This document shows, one piece after another, positions 9,496-19,602 of a stretch of 24,439 nt of DNA (its first letter is position 1; the number at the start of each line of letters is the position of its first letter). The stretch is from Basidiobolus ranarum (Eukaryota; Basidiobolomycota; Basidiobolomycetes; Basidiobolales). The notes under the pieces are model-generated. The model was given only the letters and a program-made list of their open reading frames with translations, was not told the origin of the DNA and searched no databases. A program made the translations under genes and the position numbers. The DNA is taken from NCBI GenBank assembly GCA_040143965.1, contig JASJQH010000153.1, positions 1 through 24,439 of the forward strand, read 5' to 3'.

Positions 9496-10793
9496 ACTCT
9501 ACTCGAAGCTTAATGGATGGACTAATTAATTTGCAGTACTATATTTAACTTTCGTAATAATGTTATTTCCTCATTTCGATCCTTCGAACCACATTCCTTA
9601 AGTGCTGGGCGCTTTTCGTTCCAGCAGAAGTAATATGGCGATATTTGATTTCTCTTAGCCTCACATTCCCTTAATGAACATCTTTCTTTAATACTGTGTC
9701 ATCTTTCGGAGAAGTGATAGGTTACCCATGGTATATAGATAGACGATTGTTCCCTCTTCATGTAGTTAATTTAAACTTGAGATCTATCGGTATTGCTGCG
9801 GCTTAAGGATAAACGAATTATAGGAAATGTTGAAGGCTATACATATTTAGTAATTTGTAATATATATCTATGGTTGCTGATGATACTCTCCATGCTTAGC
9901 TCAGATGAATGTGAAACAGATCTTTGATTGGTGTCTACAAAAGGGCACAAGCGGAGTCATCTACAACTGCTCCCCAACACAATAACTGTGAATATAGTAG
10001 GGAGCATTATGCGACTCCGTTAGATCTTGTACTAATCTAAATCTGGACAGGTTTTGTAACTATATGTGATGCCACCATGTTCGGATACTGCATCAAGTAC
10101 ATAGATAACTACATACAATTTACATAAATTGATTAGAACATGGTTGACATTGGCACTGTTGGTAACATTCTTTGGATTCTGCTTGAAGGATGGATCTTTG
10201 GTCTTTCTATCTCATAGGTGAAATTTTATGCATGCTGAGTATTGTTTGTATACTTCTTGGTTACGAGTGCTCCAAAATTAGTGCACTTCTCCTTTGAACA
10301 AATCCAAGGATTGATGTGAATGCCCTATGGCTGATTTTATTAAGTTGGGAGGTCTTTCTGCACTTGGAATTATCTTCAAAATAACCATTGTTCCCCTTCG
10401 CAGTGCAGCATTGGAGGTTAGCCAGGCTATCACTGTGGTCATTTGACCAACATATTAGTGCTTCTGGGATGGAGCGAATTGCCTAAGCACGCAACCCTCA
10501 TGTCATAGTATTTCTCTACATCACAATTTATCCCGAAAGTCTATAAATAAATATCACCTCGATATCATTGGTTAAGATAGAAAAATTTCAACAGAATTTC
10601 TACGTTCAAGATCCATTCAGATCAGATGGCCGGGGACCAGAGGGGAATTTTTAGCACCATCACTCTAAATACCTAAAGAACCAATTAAAAAGCAAGAAGA
10701 GTTTTTTTCCAAAAAAGTGGGTTTAAAAGTGGATTTCTTGGTTTTAGTAACTACCTTTTTTCCCGGTCGGTTGAATCAATCCGTGTTGTAATC
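9496..10793. other. Intergenic with one long imperfect hairpin
   Basis: Between the 7TM-RGS and RPS9 genes, both on the plus strand. No coding sequence recognised. A nested hairpin occupies 9947-10030. The last ~100 bases hold the RPS9 promoter, with a TTTAAAAG stretch near 10723-10730 and T-rich tracts but no clear canonical TATA box. Confidence 0.55.
9947..10030. repeat. Nested inverted repeat (imperfect hairpin)
   Basis: Three paired blocks fold concentrically: ACAAG (9947-9951) with CTTGT (10026-10030), CGGAGTC (9952-9958) with GACTCCG (10013-10019), and GCTCCC (9969-9974) with GGGAGC (10000-10005). It lies ~450 bases past the 7TM-RGS stop in otherwise AT-rich sequence. It could be a small structured RNA or a relic of a short palindromic element. 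No family is recognised. Confidence 0.5.
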
Positions 10794-11577
10794 ATGGCTC
10801 CTCCAAGAAACTGTATTCTATGAACGTTGTGGGTTGTACGAATTTACTTTATCTGTGTTTGTTTGAAATTCTTTTTGTTTGTTTCAATGAGTACCCATCG
10901 TTCGAGAAGAGCTACATAGCTACTTCTCTGGGCATGAACGAAGTTAACCAATTAATGATTGGGCCTCATGATCATAGGCAAGTGATGAGAGCACCTTATC
11001 GCTTGACCGGTTTATTTTCTGATTTCTAGGCTCCAAGACCTACAAGGTTCCCAGACGTCCCTTCGAGAAGGAACGTATGGACCAAGAATTAAAGATTATT
11101 GGTGAATACGGACTCCGTAACAAGCGTGAAATCTGGAGAATCGGATACACTCTCTCCAACATCCGTCGTGCTGCTCGTGAGCTTCTCACATTAGATGTCA
11201 AGGATACCCGTCGTCTCTTCGAAGGTAACGCCCTTATTCGTCGTCTTATCCGTATTGGTGTCTTGGATGAATCTAAGGCCAAGCTCGATTACGTCTTGGG
11301 TCTCAAGGTTGAAGATTTCTTGGAACGTCGTCTCCAAACCCAAGTTTTCAAATTGGGATTAGCCAAATCCATCCATCATGCTCGTGTCCTTATCAAGCAA
11401 AGACACATCCGTGTTGGTAAGCAAGTCGTCGATATTCCTTCTTTCGTTGTTCGTTTGGAATCCCAGAAGCATATCGATTTCGCTTTGACTTCTCCTTACG
11501 GTGGTGGTCGTGCTGGTCGTGTCAAGAGAAAGAGAATGGCCGCCGGTGCTGGTGCTGAGGAAGAAGACGAAGAATAA
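10794..11577 (+). CDS. RPS9: 40S ribosomal protein S9 (uS4)
   Basis: Exon 1 (10794-10812) encodes only MAPPRN plus one base. Exon 2 (11030-11577) supplies the rest, giving 188 residues against 194 in human and 197 in yeast. The joined protein has the eukaryotic uS4 core throughout: [20 protein letters not shown] near the start, [16 protein letters not shown], the S4 RNA-binding fold around [19 protein letters not shown] and [17 protein letters not shown], then [15 protein letters not shown]. The tail is acidic (EEEDEE). uS4 binds 18S rRNA early in small-subunit assembly and contributes to decoding fidelity. The 217-bp first intron is much longer than others in the window and begins GTATTC. 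Codon use is biased to C-ending codons (CGT/GTC/CTC), as in highly expressed genes. AATAAA lies at 11613-11618. Confidence 0.96.
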
Positions 11578-12487
11578 TTTAATTCAATTTGATTTACCAA
11601 TATTCTTCCTTCAATAAATTGTCAATTTGTTTATTCTATTAAGTGAACATCCATTTCATTCCGTCTATCCATCCAGTGGTCAATTTGTATTGAACTCATC
11701 ATTTCTGCGCTTTAATTGTATTGTGTATAACCATGCAAAGAATACTATCCTTTGTCAAGGAATTCTTTACAGTTTGTTCTTTCAGCATTCAAGTATTCCC
11801 TGCAAGTTCCACTGAACCGAAAGTTCTATTGCTTTAATATTGGTCATTCGCTGTGAGTAATTTATTGTCAAACATAGACAGGTGGAAAGGCAATTCTTAT
11901 CCTGAATCCAATAATGACTACCAACCTTGGAAAGTTAATCCAAAATCAGGTTGAAGAATTAAATTCTTGATTGAGGACCAAAGCGATATAAAGTGATTAT
12001 CTTCACTTTTTAGATTCATTCAAGGGAGGTGTATTTTAGGGTTAGGGTTTGAGCAGTCAATATGTATATGTATTGTTCAACAATGCTAAGCCTCTGATAT
12101 CTACTCAAAGAAGCGAGATGGTTGAAACAGGAACAGGAGTGGTTGCAAGGGTAGTCCCACGGTCTTTAAAATGAAACGATTTGTTTATTGTAAATATTGC
12201 TCATAAACCAATACCATTGTATAATATATGTATATATAAATCAGGGAGTCATTGACAACAAATACAATAAGGTGATACGAGACTGTCGTAATCAATTTAA
12301 TGAAACAAGTCATAATTCTATGATCATGAGCTTAACAAATATATCTATAGTAAGCTGGTGAATACTGGATATATATATATACTTGAATACTTGTTACTCG
12401 TCATTGTTCATGAACTCGTCATGGTGTAATCTCGTCAAACTATAAAAGTCGAACCTTTCAATGCTGATGGTGGACCAAGCATTGATC
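11578..12487. other. Intergenic between RPS9 and the AMPD-like gene
   Basis: Contains the RPS9 3' flank (AATAAA 11613-11618), a telomere-repeat-like TTAGGGTTAGGGTTT at 12036-12050 and the promoter of the AMPD-like gene. The 62-codon frame at 11627-11815 has no protein-like features. No other gene seen. Confidence 0.55.
12436..12448 (+). promoter_or_regulatory. TATA box of the AMPD-like gene
   Basis: CAAACTATAAAAG ends about 40 bases before the ATG at 12488 and is identical over 13 bases to the core promoter of the 7TM-RGS gene at 7998-8010. Its presence supports an active start for the AMPD-like gene at this position. Confidence 0.55.
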
Positions 12488-15128
12488 ATGAGTGTTCCAT
12501 CAATGGAGAATAACGATACTGACTCTTCATATTCTAATGACGAAAAGTTGGACTCAAACTGTGCTTTTTATAGTTATCATGCTGAGAAAGCATTAAAGCA
12601 TGCAAGTAACTTCATATTTCTTCTTGGAGTCGACTGTTAATAACAATCTTAATAAACATAGGAGGATTCCAAAATCATTGCTCAACAAGTAAAGGCAGCT
12701 GAGGAAGAGCAGAAAGCCACTCACAAACCCTCCTATAGCGGCCGAACGCCTGAAGGAATTCAAGCCCTAGTTGCGATGTACCAAGCTACACATATTCAAG
12801 GTATAAATGATGATTTGAAGTCTAATAAAGTAACCTCTAATCAATATCTCATGCTAGACGAAAGTTACAAGGAGGAGCTAAGGCAGATTTACACAAATGT
12901 TCAAAAATGTATGGACCTGCGCGACAAATACATAGCCGTATCTCTTCAAAGACCAAATGATGATCCCAGAAATCTACCAGGCTGGGAGATTTACCCTCCA
13001 CCACCGCCTCCTGGCTCGAAATCCGGAGAATTTCCAGTTGGTTACGATTTTGATCCAACTCATGTTAAAATGGCTGAAAGTCACTCGGTAACAGTTCACA
13101 CTCATGGTAGCATATTCAATACAAACTAACAATATCTTATAGTTCAACTTTAGCATGGATGAAAGTGGAGTCTATCAAATATATCGCACTACAGAAGGTT
13201 CGTATTAGTAGACAATATATCATTCAAATCCATTCCAACCGACTCTTTTGCCTTGCCTCTTCCCCTTCATAGATCTCGAACAAGGAAAGCCTGCTTATCA
13301 CATCCCCTCTATTAGAGATTACTACCGAGACTTAGAGTTTATCCTTAGTGTGATTTCCGATGGTCAAACCAAATCATTGGCGTTTGATCGTCTACGGTAT
13401 CTTGAAAGTAGCTGGGACCTTTATGCCTTGTTGAATGAATATCAGGAAATAGCAGATTCTAAGGTAGACTATCCTAGTTACTATGGCTTATTGAACTAGT
13501 GAAGTTAAGTGAGAAGTTTAGAGAGTGCCTCATAGGGATTTCTACAACGTTCGCAAAGTAGACACTCATGTTCATCATTCGGCTTGCATGAACCAAAAGC
13601 ATTTGCTGCGCTTCATCAAATCCAAGCTGAAGAAGAATCCAGACGTAAGTGAATACTAAGCAATCAAATCCATCTTGACTTACTAACGATGTATCAGGAT
13701 ATTGTAATTCATCGTGATGACAAAGATTTGACATTAGCCGAAGTATTCGAGAGTTTAAAGCTCACAGTCTATGATCTGAGTATTGATACTCTGGATATGC
13801 ACGTAAGTATGGTTGTGCTGCTTTCAGATAGCATTTTCTAACCGATAATTGCAAATACAGGCACATACCGATTCTTTTCATCGCTTTGACAAATTCAATC
13901 TGAAATACAACCCCATTGGAGAAAGTAGACTGAGAGAGATTTTCCTAAAAACAGATAATAAGATTCAAGGGTCCTACCTTGCAGAACTTACGCGAGGTAC
14001 GTACCAGGATTAGAATTGTTGAAACTGTTGGTTATTTTATTAAATGAGATCATGTAATAGAGGTCATTGGAGACCTCGAGTCTAGTAAGTACCAGCTAGC
14101 TGAGTATAGAATATCCATCTACGGAAGGTCGGTTGATAGAGATCAAATTCATTTTAATTTAAATGTGACTGACGCTCGTTTAATAGATCCGCTTCCGAAT
14201 GGGATAAGCTAGCAAAATGGGTCATTAACAACAAACTTTTTTCACCCAATGTTCGTTGGCTTATTCAAATTCCTCGGTTGTATAATGTGTACAAAAGCAC
14301 TGGCATTGTAGAGAACTTCGAGCAGATAATCTACAGTATGTCATTCAACCATCGTTTTTCTATTTTGCAGCTACCGATTCATGAGTCTTTTAGATGTTTT
14401 CAATCCATTATTTGAGGTTACCAAGGACCCCTCATCTCATCCTGAACTTCATATCTTCCTTCAAAGAGTAGTTGGTTTTGACAGTGTCGACGACGAGAGT
14501 AAGGCAGAGCGTCGTATTCATCGCAAATATCCTCTCCCAAAGGCCTGGGATATGCCTCTAAACCCACCATATACCTACTATCTGTACTACCTGTATGCCA
14601 ACATCGCCTCTCTCAACCACTGGAGAAAGGAGCGAGGATTTAGTAAGTCTTAGTGATATTTTCCTAGATGACTATGAGCACATTACCAACCCATCGTTTT
14701 AGGTGCATTCGTCCTTCGACCTCACTCTGGAGAAGCAGGGGATACGGATCATTTGGCTTCAGCTTATTTGACATCGTGGAGTATTAATCATGGGATTCTT
14801 CTTCGTAAAGTTCCAGCCCTTCAATACTTATATCAGCAGACAGCAGCTATGAATTATGTAGAACTAAACTTAAGCCCAGATACCGGTAAGTTTTGAGCAC
14901 TTCTTTAAGAATAGAATTTACTCAACAATTGGTTGACTTGGTTTCTTTCAAGTGGATAATTTCTCCACCACAAATAATGGGAAGTTATTATGGTTTGCTA
15001 CACCTCCTTTAGTAATAGATACAGTGGAAAAGCCTCAACATTCTTTAGAATACATGTATCATAAACTTAGTCAACGTAAACTTAAAGTAGCCAATCCAAC
15101 TCCTCAGAACAAACCAACCCATAACTGA
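12488..15128 (+). CDS. AMP deaminase-like protein lacking the catalytic C-terminal part
   Basis: Twelve exons: 12488-12601, 12662-13087, 13143-13197, 13273-13463, 13522-13644, 13698-13802, 13861-13996, 14061-14127, 14187-14335, 14394-14642, 14703-14885, 14953-15128. They give 657 residues with the frame intact. From ~90 to ~582 it follows AMP deaminase closely: [19 protein letters not shown], the HxH zinc pair in VDTHVHHS (H278, H280), [40 protein letters not shown] (H546, E549) and INHG (H568). Homology stops at LQYLY (~582). The family's MSPLSNN and STDDP segments are absent, and STDDP holds the aspartates for zinc and catalysis. The protein instead ends in a stretch I cannot assign ([22 protein letters not shown]). 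Fungal enzymes normally continue ~180 residues further. Intron 1 uses a GC donor. AMPD converts AMP to IMP, but this product is probably not an ordinary active enzyme; a regulatory pseudo-enzyme or a gene fusion is possible. Confidence 0.85.
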
Positions 15129-15253
15129 CTTCGTATGTATAGAATGCCGTTTAACAAGAGTTAGGGTATCTAACTTGGTCAAGGTAAAATGATGATCGGG
15201 GCTTTAACATGTCAGATAGACAAACGTGTTTGTACAGAATCATTTATGTCTCT

Positions 15254-15259
15254 AATAAA
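15254..15259 (+). terminator. Polyadenylation signal candidate of the AMPD-like gene
   Basis: AATAAA about 126 bases after the TGA stop of the AMPD-like gene. The next gene converges from the minus strand with its stop at 15401, so the two 3' ends are close together. Confidence 0.35.
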
Positions 15260-15400
15260 TTTCATATAATAAGGTTAATAATATACAATTGATTAAGATA
15301 TATTCATCAATGCCATGATATATCGAATTTATTGAAAATGTATGAATGTGTATGTAATGTAACGAAAGAAAAGAAACGAAACGAAATCCTCCCAATGAGA

Positions 15401-16409
15401 TTAACGTTTAACCCAGGTATCCTTCTTTCTAGCCTTGGGTTGACCAGTCTTTTTACGTTCAACTCTGCGAGGATCGTGGGTGATACATCCGGCTAGAAAT
15501 GGATCCCATGTTAGTCAACAGTTACTAGTGAACTTATCCTTGGAATGAAATGTTAGTTACCTTCTCTGAGTACAGGCTTCTTCGAGAGATCTTGAACGAT
15601 CAAAGCTCTAGTCACACCAAGAGCAACAGACTCAGCTTGTCCTAAAGGCAAAACAAGTCAGTATATAGTACATATTAACCAAGAGAAGATGTAAATTTCT
15701 TACCAGTGGTTCCACCACCTTGAGCCAATGCCCAAGTATTGTACTTTCCTAAGGTATTGGAAGCAATAAAAGGGAATATGGTCTTTTCACGATCATGTTG
15801 ATGATAAAAGTAGTCGGCGAGAGGTTTACCGTTGACAAAGAATTGACCTTCACCTTCTACCATCCAAACACGAGCAGAGGAACTCTTACGCTTTCCAAAA
15901 CCATAGGATTTACCAAATTCATCCACTGCTTTCACTTTTTGGACTTCTTCACCTACATCTACGGCTCTCTTGAACCGTTGCAAATATGCGGTAATATGCT
16001 CAGGTAAGTTTTGTTTACGATTTAAAACATTAAGACGAGAAGTGATCTTTCTGTATTGAGCAGAAGTCAAGGAAAGACCTAACACCTCCGAAAGACGTTT
16101 GTTGGTTAACCAAGGGGAAACAGTAGTATTGATGGTAATCTCTGAGAAGTCCGAATATTCCTTTTGAAGTTCGTCTAAATTCATCAACAGATCATTGTAG
16201 TCAGGATTGCCAGTAAAGTAGGAGGCCGAACGAGGGACTTCACGTGGTTTAATGGTTGGCTCTTGAGAAGTATAGTTAAAAGTAGAAGCCGAACGGACTC
16301 CAAGGTGGCTAGTAACTCCATAAACCTTATTACCAAGGAAACTCTTAGGAGTGCCGAGGCGAACAGAAGCACAACGAGCTAGTTGAACTCCCCGAATGAA
16401 TGAACTCAT
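15401..16409 (-). CDS. MRPS9: Mitochondrial small-subunit ribosomal protein S9 (uS9m)
   Basis: Exons 16409-15704, 15641-15561 and 15492-15401, separated by 62- and 68-bp introns, encode 292 residues. The N terminus is basic and hydroxylated without acidic residues (MSSFIRGVQLARCASVRLG), as expected for a mitochondrial presequence. A fungal-type linker leads to the uS9 domain in the last ~130 residues. There GKRKSSSARVWMVEG matches the family's G-R-x-K-x-S-x-A-R-V entry, VNGKPLADYF follows, and GGGTTGQAESVALGVTRAL crosses the first splice. The protein ends DPRRVERKKTGQPKARKK...VKR, the usual uS9 basic tail reaching the decoding centre. It serves the mitochondrial ribosome. Each junction restores frame and family motif exactly. 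Without splicing the first exon would end 8 residues into the intron, losing the conserved tail. Confidence 0.95.
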
Positions 16410-16837
16410 TTTGTTTTCTAGAACGACTTAACTATGACACTGAGTTCTCGTTCAAGTTGACTGTCACGGTTTGGTATCTTACGGACCAATTCAACTTTTT
16501 TCTTGCGAATGGTCCCCCTGTGGAAAGCACAAAATTTTTGGTCGAACCCAAAAAGGGGTACAATTTTGCATTGATTTGATGGATACCCCAGACCCCAGAA
16601 ATTTTCTTCTTTCTAGTCCATTGATTTAGTCTAATGCGAATACATGTGTAGATGAATGAGATGCTGTATGATATATTTGAAATTTATTGTTTCATTGTTT
16701 CCTTGTTACATTGGTATGGTTACAAAGAAAGACTAAAGAAAAAATGGGATGAAATGTTATCTAGTATAGAGAGGAGAGCATGGATGAGAGTGCAGTATGC
16801 ATGTTTTTATCTTGAGAGTGAAAGTCGTCATGGCATC
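16410..16837. promoter_or_regulatory. MRPS9 promoter region / 3' flank of the PPR-like gene
   Basis: On the minus strand, ~50-60 bases before the MRPS9 ATG, lies ACCGTGACAG (16461-16470 complement). AAAATTTT is at 16531-16538. Both motifs recur upstream of the neighbouring mitochondrial gene at 17840. AAAATTTT resembles the RRPE/RGE type elements known from yeast ribosome-biogenesis and mitoribosomal promoters. The frame at 16652-16846 is not convincing as a gene. Confidence 0.4.
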
Positions 16838-17840
16838 TTATTGTGACTTGGTGGCAGTGACTGTGCTCCACTTTTGTTGGAGAGAGACTACAGCACCGGC
16901 CATATCTTTGTGTCCACGCTTCTCATAAGCAGAAATCAAACTATTGGCAGCCTCTTCTGTCAAGGGCTTGGCCAAACTCTTTCTTTTGTTACACCAATGT
17001 TTGTAATCCGTGAAAGTAGCCTTGGCTCTGTCCCATCCAATCTTAGTGTTGCCGTGAAGGCAAGCCTCCAAAAGGAGAGAGAAATTGTTTGCTTCATACT
17101 CAACATTATAATAGGGCATGATACCAAAAGTACGGAACATGTTATCTAAATGTTGAACGTACTCTTCCTCGTTCTCCTTGTCAATGGCTTGCACAGCTTT
17201 GGTCTTGAAAGCTCTCATAACATCGGCAAAGTTGGAGGAAGCGGGGAAGTGGTGGTAAGTAGCAGGGTCAGAGAAAACTGTAAGAGCCACCTCAGGAGTA
17301 TTGAATTTACAACACATCTTGACAAGATATCTGGTAGTAAAGACATCAATAGGGTATTGCTGGTTTCTCCATTGGGCAAGAAGTTGAGGCAATAATAAAA
17401 CCTCCTCGGCATTGGATACTTTCATAAGTAAATTGTTTAAAGCGGTATGACGAATTGGCTGAAGACCATGAACTTTGGGAATAGAACGAGTGATAAGACT
17501 TTTGTAAATTTTGTAGAAATCGGCGCTTACACCAGAAGTCTTGGCGGGAATGGGAGTAGACTCCGTAGCCTCACTCTTTGGAGTAGCTAGAAAAATAGGA
17601 AACTCGTTAAGAACAACACTCTAGACGCCAAGTAAATAATAACTCGGTTTACCTAACAAAGGTCTAGCAGCATGAAGTTGTCTTACTATATAAAATACAC
17701 CACAATTTCGAAGACATAAAAGTTAATTCCCAACGAACTAAAGCACCCTTCATATGTTTTTAGGTTTTACCTTGAATAGTGGACAAAACTCTCTGTTGTA
17801 CGGAGAAAGGTCTTAAATTTCTAAGCATATTGGCAGCCAT
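16838..17840 (-). CDS. Mitochondrial helical-repeat (PPR-like) protein
   Basis: Exons 17840-17771, 17685-17653 and 17586-16838 (introns 85 and 66 bp) give 283 residues in one frame. The start MAANMLRNLRPFSVQQRVL is basic and free of acidic residues, continuing RQLHAARPLL, a good mitochondrial targeting sequence. The body is nearly all helical. Paired helices such as IRHTALNNLLMKVSNAEEVLLLPQLLAQW, TRYLVKMCCKFNTPEVALTVF, NNFSLLLEACLHGN and NSLISAYEKRGHKDMAGAVV resemble degenerate pentatricopeptide repeats. Fungal PPR-like proteins of this size are found in mitochondrial mRNA handling and on the mitoribosome. I cannot name the orthologue. It sits head-to-tail with MRPS9 and shares two upstream motifs with it, which fits a role in mitochondrial translation, but that is inference. 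The exon 2 call (11 codons) rests on frame and splice sites only. Confidence 0.75.
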
Positions 17841-18490
17841 CTTCGAATGTCACGGTCAACCCAGAAAAGTTGAGACAAATTCCTCTCTTTCTTGTCAAAA
17901 TTTTCCCTGGTGCTAATACCAAAAAAATTCTCGCTCAATCCCAGTACCTTGGTTTTTGATCACATACAGAGATCTAGTTTGTATTTAAACGTGATTTTAA
18001 ATATCGTTTAAATCTAATCAAATTTCCCACTAAGTCTCTCCTGGGGGGACAGTCCAGGTATAAAACAAAATTCATGCTGAAATGACACAACAACCCTAAC
18101 CCAACCTATGACAGTTAAGAAATCATTTCGATTTTGAACGGAGATTTAAAGGAACCATTAGAATTTGAATGATTGGACTATGCATTATACCCACCTCAGT
18201 AATACAATATTTCGAAATTAAATGGATTCCTACCAATGGTAATGCTTTGTGATGGATATCCTGATCTAGCTCCAATATAGCTCTAGATATTTATCATGTT
18301 AATCATCAGTGATATGTATAATTGAAACATTTCTCGAAATAATATATAAAGCCCCAGTTTCACCAAAATTGTTTCTAATCCACTTTTACCTTTACCCTAT
18401 TTTTTCTTGGTGTAATTATCCTTACCTTACTGTCTGTTAGATACTCCTACGTCGCTTCCGCCCTATCCATCCTATCCGTAAACCTCAAAA
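17841..18490. promoter_or_regulatory. Divergent promoter region
   Basis: Separates the minus-strand PPR-like gene from the plus-strand Spd1-like gene. On the PPR-like side are ACCGTGACA (complement of 17849-17857) and AAAATTTT (17897-17904). A telomere-like AACCCTAACCC lies at 18092-18102. On the Spd1-like side is TATATAAA at 18343-18350, about 140 bases before its ATG, followed by a pyrimidine-rich leader. No MluI cell-cycle box (ACGCGT) was seen. Confidence 0.45.
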
Positions 18491-18793
18491 ATGCACAAAT
18501 CTAAAAAAGCACGAGTCCCTGAAAGTCCCGTTGACCTTAGTCATAGTACCCGCCCCAAAATCCCTCAGCCAGTCCAGTCTTCTCTGATGTGCGGACCGAT
18601 GCGTGTTCGTAAGGCTGTGAGTGAGGGCTACAAGCATACCAACATGATGTCTAATCCCTTTAACGCACATCCCGTTGATCAATCACCTTCTAAAGTCGTT
18701 GATAACGCTTCTCAAACTCACGGAATCAAACACAAAACTTCACATCAAACCTTATTGACCAGCTACTTTGAACCAGAGTATATGGATATATAG
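18491..18793 (+). CDS. Small Spd1/Dif1-like protein with PIP box (putative RNR inhibitor)
   Basis: A 100-residue, intronless, disordered-looking basic protein. Residues 36-48, PMRVRKAVSEGYK, resemble the short conserved Hug/RNR-inhibitor motif shared by fungal Spd1, Dif1 and relatives, small proteins that restrain ribonucleotide reductase by binding or relocating its subunits. Near the C terminus QTLLTSYF (86-93) fits the PCNA-interacting consensus Q-x-x-(I/L/M)-x-x-aromatic-aromatic exactly. S. pombe Spd1 also combines a Hug motif with a PIP-type degron read by CRL4-Cdt2. Here position 5 is Thr, as in PIP degrons, but position 6 is Ser and not Asp. An upstream TATA box (18343-18350) and no overlapping gene support it as real. 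The Hug assignment is from memory of a short motif and remains uncertain; any small PCNA-binding protein is an alternative. Confidence 0.55.
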   Translation: MHKSKKARVPESPVDLSHSTRPKIPQPVQSSLMCGPMRVRKAVSEGYKHTNMMSNPFNAHPVDQSPSKVVDNASQTHGIKHKTSHQTLLTSYFEPEYMDI

Positions 18794-19602
18794 TTAACCT
18801 ATTACCTTTATGGTCTCTGCTTTTAAATATATTCTATCCAAATTCTTCTTGGTTCGTGTGTGTGTATGTATTGATCTTTTCGTTTAAGAACCCAGTTCTT
18901 TAAGAATTTTTAATTGTTTATTATCTTTTATCTTTCACTTTTCCCTTACTTTCCATTTCTTCTGGTTTTAAATGGAGCAGACTTTTGGTTACCTCACACG
19001 ATGTAGTCATTGGAACCAGCAGTTCACGACGCTTTTAATTCTCCCCAAAATCCCCTTGACCTGATAATCAAATATTGTTAATATAGTCATTTTAATCCAA
19101 CGATAGCATCGTCATTTTCCACTTCCATTGAACTATTATATATTTAAAATAACCCATCTATTAGAATATTAATTTCTTTAGAAGTAGTTGTTTGTTGTTT
19201 CATTAATACCAATCTTTTGAAAAAAAAACCATCGAATTTTACTTTCTACAACAAATATATGTTTCCATTTTGATCCATGGAACTCTGGTTGTGAAAGAAG
19301 GATCCAAATCAAGTTAAGGGTTTACGTGAGTGATCGAAGTCACAATGAGTGCATAACAAAGATAAGTTAAAGGAATCATCAACATTAGCATAGATTCATT
19401 CTAAGATCTATCGTTTAAGTTTACCATATTACATGTATAAGAGATAAGTTTATTGAATTTCTCTTCCAAAGGGATATTATAATACAGTCTAACTGAGATA
19501 ATAGATTTCCTCTCTAAACTATGAAATGTTCCATTTTATCAAAGGTAGGAAGAAATCGAATTATGAAAGAATGAGTTGAAATCAAATAATATATATTCAA
19601 TT
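18794..19602. other. Intergenic between convergent genes
   Basis: Holds the 3' flanks of the Spd1-like gene (plus) and POP5 (minus). AT-rich and T-tract-rich (for example 18840-18960). No gene, tRNA or repeat was recognised. Confidence 0.6.

Noticed and set aside
10982-11022. GTGATGA and CTGA inside the RPS9 intron, like C and D boxes of a snoRNA
   Set aside because: The spacing of about 30 bases is too short for a C/D snoRNA and no closing stem is visible.
13464-13548. CTCATAG at 13542-13548 taken as the exon 5 acceptor
   Set aside because: It shifts the frame. The earlier acceptor at 13521 gives [12 protein letters not shown], the family sequence.
14336-14370. Apparent frame break in the AMPD-like gene between the IPRLYNVYK exon and the PLFEVT exon
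   Set aside because: Using the acceptor at 14393 instead of the CAG at 14370 restores the frame and gives the family sequence [16 protein letters not shown], so no break exists.
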